Under the pieces are notes generated by a model that ran no database searches, was not told the DNA's origin, and saw nothing but the letters and a program-made list of their open reading frames with translations. Of a stretch of DNA of 8,758 nucleotides, positions 6,501 to 8,758 are shown one piece after another. The stretch lies in contig SKRK01000293.1 of NCBI GenBank assembly GCA_007118525.1, positions 1 through 8,758 on the forward strand, in the 5' to 3' direction. A program made the translations under genes and the position numbers. The stretch's first letter is position 1, and the number at the start of each line of letters is the position of its first letter. Source of the stretch: Balneolaceae bacterium (GTDB lineage Bacteria > Bacteroidota > Rhodothermia > Balneolales > Balneolaceae).

Positions 6501-8312
6501 ATGAAAAAACAAAAAAACGGTTTTAAATTAGTCTGTATCGCCCTGTTTCTCGGGTTGACGGTATGGTACCTGTTTCCGACCATTCAATGGAATTTAGAGC
6601 AGCGTCATATGGAAAATATGACCGAAACAGAGCGGGTTCAATACCAAAGTGAAAACGCTCAGAAACTTCAAAGTCTTCGTGAACGATCCCTGTCTTTAGG
6701 TCTCGATCTCCAGGGAGGCATGTATGTAACTCTTGAGATTGGTGAGCCACGTCTTATTCTCGAACTGGCCGGTGATTTTGCAGATGAGGATCTGGAAGAG
6801 ATCATCGAAGCTGCCAATGAAATAGCTCTGGATCGGCGCACCGACTTTATTGATGAGTTTGTCAGTGAATTTGAGCGTCGTGATCCAAATGCCATGCTCA
6901 GCCGGTACTACAGATCAGATGCTGAAAATATTACCCGGCGTTCTACAAACTCTGAAATTGCATCCTACCTTAAAAGTCAACGCGATTCAGCTGTAACGCG
7001 CGCCATGGAGATTATTCGCTCACGGGTTGACCGTTTCGGTGTGGCCGAACCTTCAATTCTCCAACAGGGTACAAACCGTATCATCGTTGAACTTCCGGGA
7101 GTGGATGATGAAGAGAGGGTGAGAAACCTGCTTCGCGGTACAGCACGCCTTGAATTCAGAATGGTTGCTGAACCAGATGAAATTAATTCAGCCAGACAGC
7201 AGGTAAGAGAATATTTCCAGGCTCAGCGTGAGGAAGCAGAAGAGACCCAAGCTGAGGAAGACGTAAATCTGCTCGATATATTCAGCCTGCAACATCATCA
7301 ATATGCATTCGGATATGCCGCAGGGCCCGATACTGCAACCGTAAACAGGCTGCTTGAAAAAGAAGACGTACGTCGGCTCATTCCAAGAAATACTGATCTT
7401 ATGTGGGGAGCACGGTCCTTTGCATCTGATGGCGGAATAGAACTTTATGAGTTAATTGCCGTCCGAAGCCAGGTTGAGCTAACAGGCGACGTGATAACTG
7501 AAGCACGGGTAGCCTTCGACCCAACTACAAATGTACCAGAAGTGTCCATGAGTATGGATTCTGAAGGAGCCCGGCGCTGGTCGCGAATTACCGGAGCCAA
7601 TATTGGACGCCCGGTGGCCATTGCACTTGATGGATACGTGGAGTCGTACCCTACTGTACAATCGCAGATTAATAATGGCCGCTCGTCTATTACCGGCATT
7701 GGAGGCGTGAGAGAAGCGGAAGATTTGGTGAATATCCTTCTCTCGGGTGCGCTGCCTGCCCCTCTCGATATTGTTGAAGAGCGCACAGTTGGGGCATCCC
7801 TTGGGGAGGCTTCAATTCGTGCCGGACTCTACTCCACCCTATTCGGATTGACGGTTGTTGCAATATTTATGATTGTTTACTACAGAACAGGTGGTGCCAT
7901 CGCCGACCTTGCATTGATTCTGAATATCATCTTTATACTTGGTATTCTGGCCGGTTTCCAGGCAACTCTTACACTACCCGGAATGGCAGGTATTGTGTTG
8001 ACCATTGGTATGGCGGTGGATGCCAACGTACTTATTTTTGACCGGATTCGTGAAGAGATGCGGGGAGGTAAAACACTACGTGCAGCCATTGACAATGGAT
8101 ACTCAAATGCAATGAGTGCTATTATTGATGCGAACGTAACCACGTTTTTCGTGGCGATTATCCTCTACAGTTTTGGTGTTGGCCCGATTAAAGGTTTTGC
8201 CATAACACTGATGGCAGGTATTATCGCGTCGCTCTTTAGCGCTATTGTAATCACCAGAGTTATAGTTGATTACCTGACCAGAGAAAAGACTGCAGTTGTC
8301 AACTTCGGTTAA
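6501..8312 (+). CDS. secD: Protein translocase subunit SecD
   Basis: A 603-residue inner-membrane protein which, with SecF, uses the proton motive force to help pull preproteins out of SecYEG on the periplasmic side. The layout is canonical: first membrane helix about 9-28, a large periplasmic domain, then five membrane helices at about 446-461, 467-486, 494-514, 545-562 and 566-590. Family motifs are SLGLDLQGGMYV (65-75), SRVDRFGVAEPSI (174-186), ELPGVDD (197-203), ALPAPLDIVEERTVGASLG (417-435), GMAVDANVLIFDRIREE (503-519) and DANVTTFF (543-550). Asp507 in VDANVLI matches the aspartate known to be needed for proton-driven function in SecD homologues. Between about 228 and 260 the head region carries a very acidic, probably helical segment (REEAEETQAEED, 243-254). 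The protein is intact and of normal length. secF follows after 36 bp. No yajC is adjacent. Confidence 0.97.
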   Translation: MKKQKNGFKLVCIALFLGLTVWYLFPTIQWNLEQRHMENMTETERVQYQSENAQKLQSLRERSLSLGLDLQGGMYVTLEIGEPRLILELAGDFADEDLEEIIEAANEIALDRRTDFIDEFVSEFERRDPNAMLSRYYRSDAENITRRSTNSEIASYLKSQRDSAVTRAMEIIRSRVDRFGVAEPSILQQGTNRIIVELPGVDDEERVRNLLRGTARLEFRMVAEPDEINSARQQVREYFQAQREEAEETQAEEDVNLLDIFSLQHHQYAFGYAAGPDTATVNRLLEKEDVRRLIPRNTDLMWGARSFASDGGIELYELIAVRSQVELTGDVITEARVAFDPTTNVPEVSMSMDSEGARRWSRITGANIGRPVAIALDGYVESYPTVQSQINNGRSSITGIGGVREAEDLVNILLSGALPAPLDIVEERTVGASLGEASIRAGLYSTLFGLTVVAIFMIVYYRTGGAIADLALILNIIFILGILAGFQATLTLPGMAGIVLTIGMAVDANVLIFDRIREEMRGGKTLRAAIDNGYSNAMSAIIDANVTTFFVAIILYSFGVGPIKGFAITLMAGIIASLFSAIVITRVIVDYLTREKTAVVNFG

Positions 8313-8335
8313 TCAATCACGAATTTTAAAAAATT

Positions 8336-8340
8336 AAAGG
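8336..8340 (+). promoter_or_regulatory. Ribosome binding site of secF
   Basis: AAAGG ends eight bases before the ATG at 8349. It is a partial Shine-Dalgarno at good spacing and supports this start. It lies in the 36-bp secD-secF gap, which shows no terminator, consistent with one transcript for both genes. Confidence 0.5.
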
Positions 8341-8348
8341 TATTAATT

Positions 8349-8758
8349 ATGAGATGGTTTGAATCACCAAGTTTTGATTTTATAAAAATGCACAATATTG
8401 CTTATGTAATATCCGGTGTGCTGGTAATCATGTCGATTGTTGCAATTGCAACGATGGGCCTGAACTACGGAATCGACTTCCGTGGAGGAAAAGAGTACGT
8501 ATTCGAATTCGACAACCCGGTTGATGTTGTGGATATACGTTCTGAATTAACACAACCCCTGGATGGTGCACCTGAGATCAAACTTTTCGGGTCCCCCCGG
8601 GAAATCCTGCTCAGAACAGACGCTGAAGGAGAAGTATCGGAGGTAAGAGACATCATACTGAGCACATTTGCCACCATGTACCCAGACTACACCGTTACCG
8701 TGCAAAAAACGGATCTTGTGGGTCCCCGCTTTGCTGAAGATTTGCGGCAGGGTGCAAT
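8349..8758 (+). CDS. secF: Protein translocase subunit SecF, N-terminal part (cut by window end)
   Basis: The frame is open from ATG at 8349 to the window edge, giving 136 codons of a protein usually around 300 residues; the rest lies outside. It begins MRWFESPSFDFIKMHN and has a first membrane helix at about 18-37, followed by NYGIDFRGGKEYVFEF (39-54), the SecF form of the GIDFxGG motif, with Arg at the variable position. A short periplasmic domain follows (about 50-120), then VGPRFAEDLRQGA (124-136), the conserved segment leading into the second membrane helix. It forms the membrane complex with the upstream SecD. Separate secD and secF genes contrast with the single fused secDF usual in Bacteroides and flavobacteria, but this cannot exclude other arrangements outside the window. 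Confidence 0.95.
   Translation, partial: MRWFESPSFDFIKMHNIAYVISGVLVIMSIVAIATMGLNYGIDFRGGKEYVFEFDNPVDVVDIRSELTQPLDGAPEIKLFGSPREILLRTDAEGEVSEVRDIILSTFATMYPDYTVTVQKTDLVGPRFAEDLRQGA

Noticed and set aside
1091..8312. Other open frames on both strands inside the DAHP synthase, uvrA and secD genes
   Set aside because: All lie within longer frames that carry complete family motifs, and none shows a start signal or a recognisable protein.

Overview
This window looks like an ordinary housekeeping stretch of a bacterial chromosome of moderate GC content. I see no mobile element, CRISPR array, phage gene, tRNA or rRNA, and no sign of an undescribed multigene system. A Gram-negative, Bacteroidota-like or Balneolota/Rhodothermota-like organism is my best guess. 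It rests on a class II DAHP synthase, a UvrA in which the usual CPxC/H motif after YARxG is replaced by a SYISG-type sequence, and separate secD and secF genes where classical Bacteroidetes usually have one fused secDF. The lineage is inferred, not shown.

Layout. (1) 1-1090: an hsp20-type small heat shock gene on the minus strand, with a good Shine-Dalgarno site, a sigma70-like promoter, an imperfect 18-bp palindrome upstream of the promoter, and a clear intrinsic terminator. (2) 1091-2488: a complete class II DAHP synthase on the minus strand, the first step of the shikimate pathway. Its stop codon is followed by a 44-bp C/T-rich (G-rich in the transcript) tract bounded by an 11-bp direct repeat. 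(3) 2489-2769: a divergent intergenic region with small palindromes. (4) 2770-5610: a complete uvrA on the plus strand, apparently starting at TTG. (5) 5732-6289: a small predicted secreted protein that I do not recognise. (6) 6501-8312: secD, then after 36 bp the start of secF, which runs off the right edge of the window.

The genes belong to separate processes: protein folding under stress, aromatic amino acid synthesis, nucleotide excision repair, and protein export. Only secD-secF form a clear functional unit: together they make the proton-driven accessory complex of the Sec translocon. The secreted protein between uvrA and secD is the one gene of unknown function. The noncoding signals upstream of hsp20 and downstream of the DAHP synthase are the other items worth a second look.
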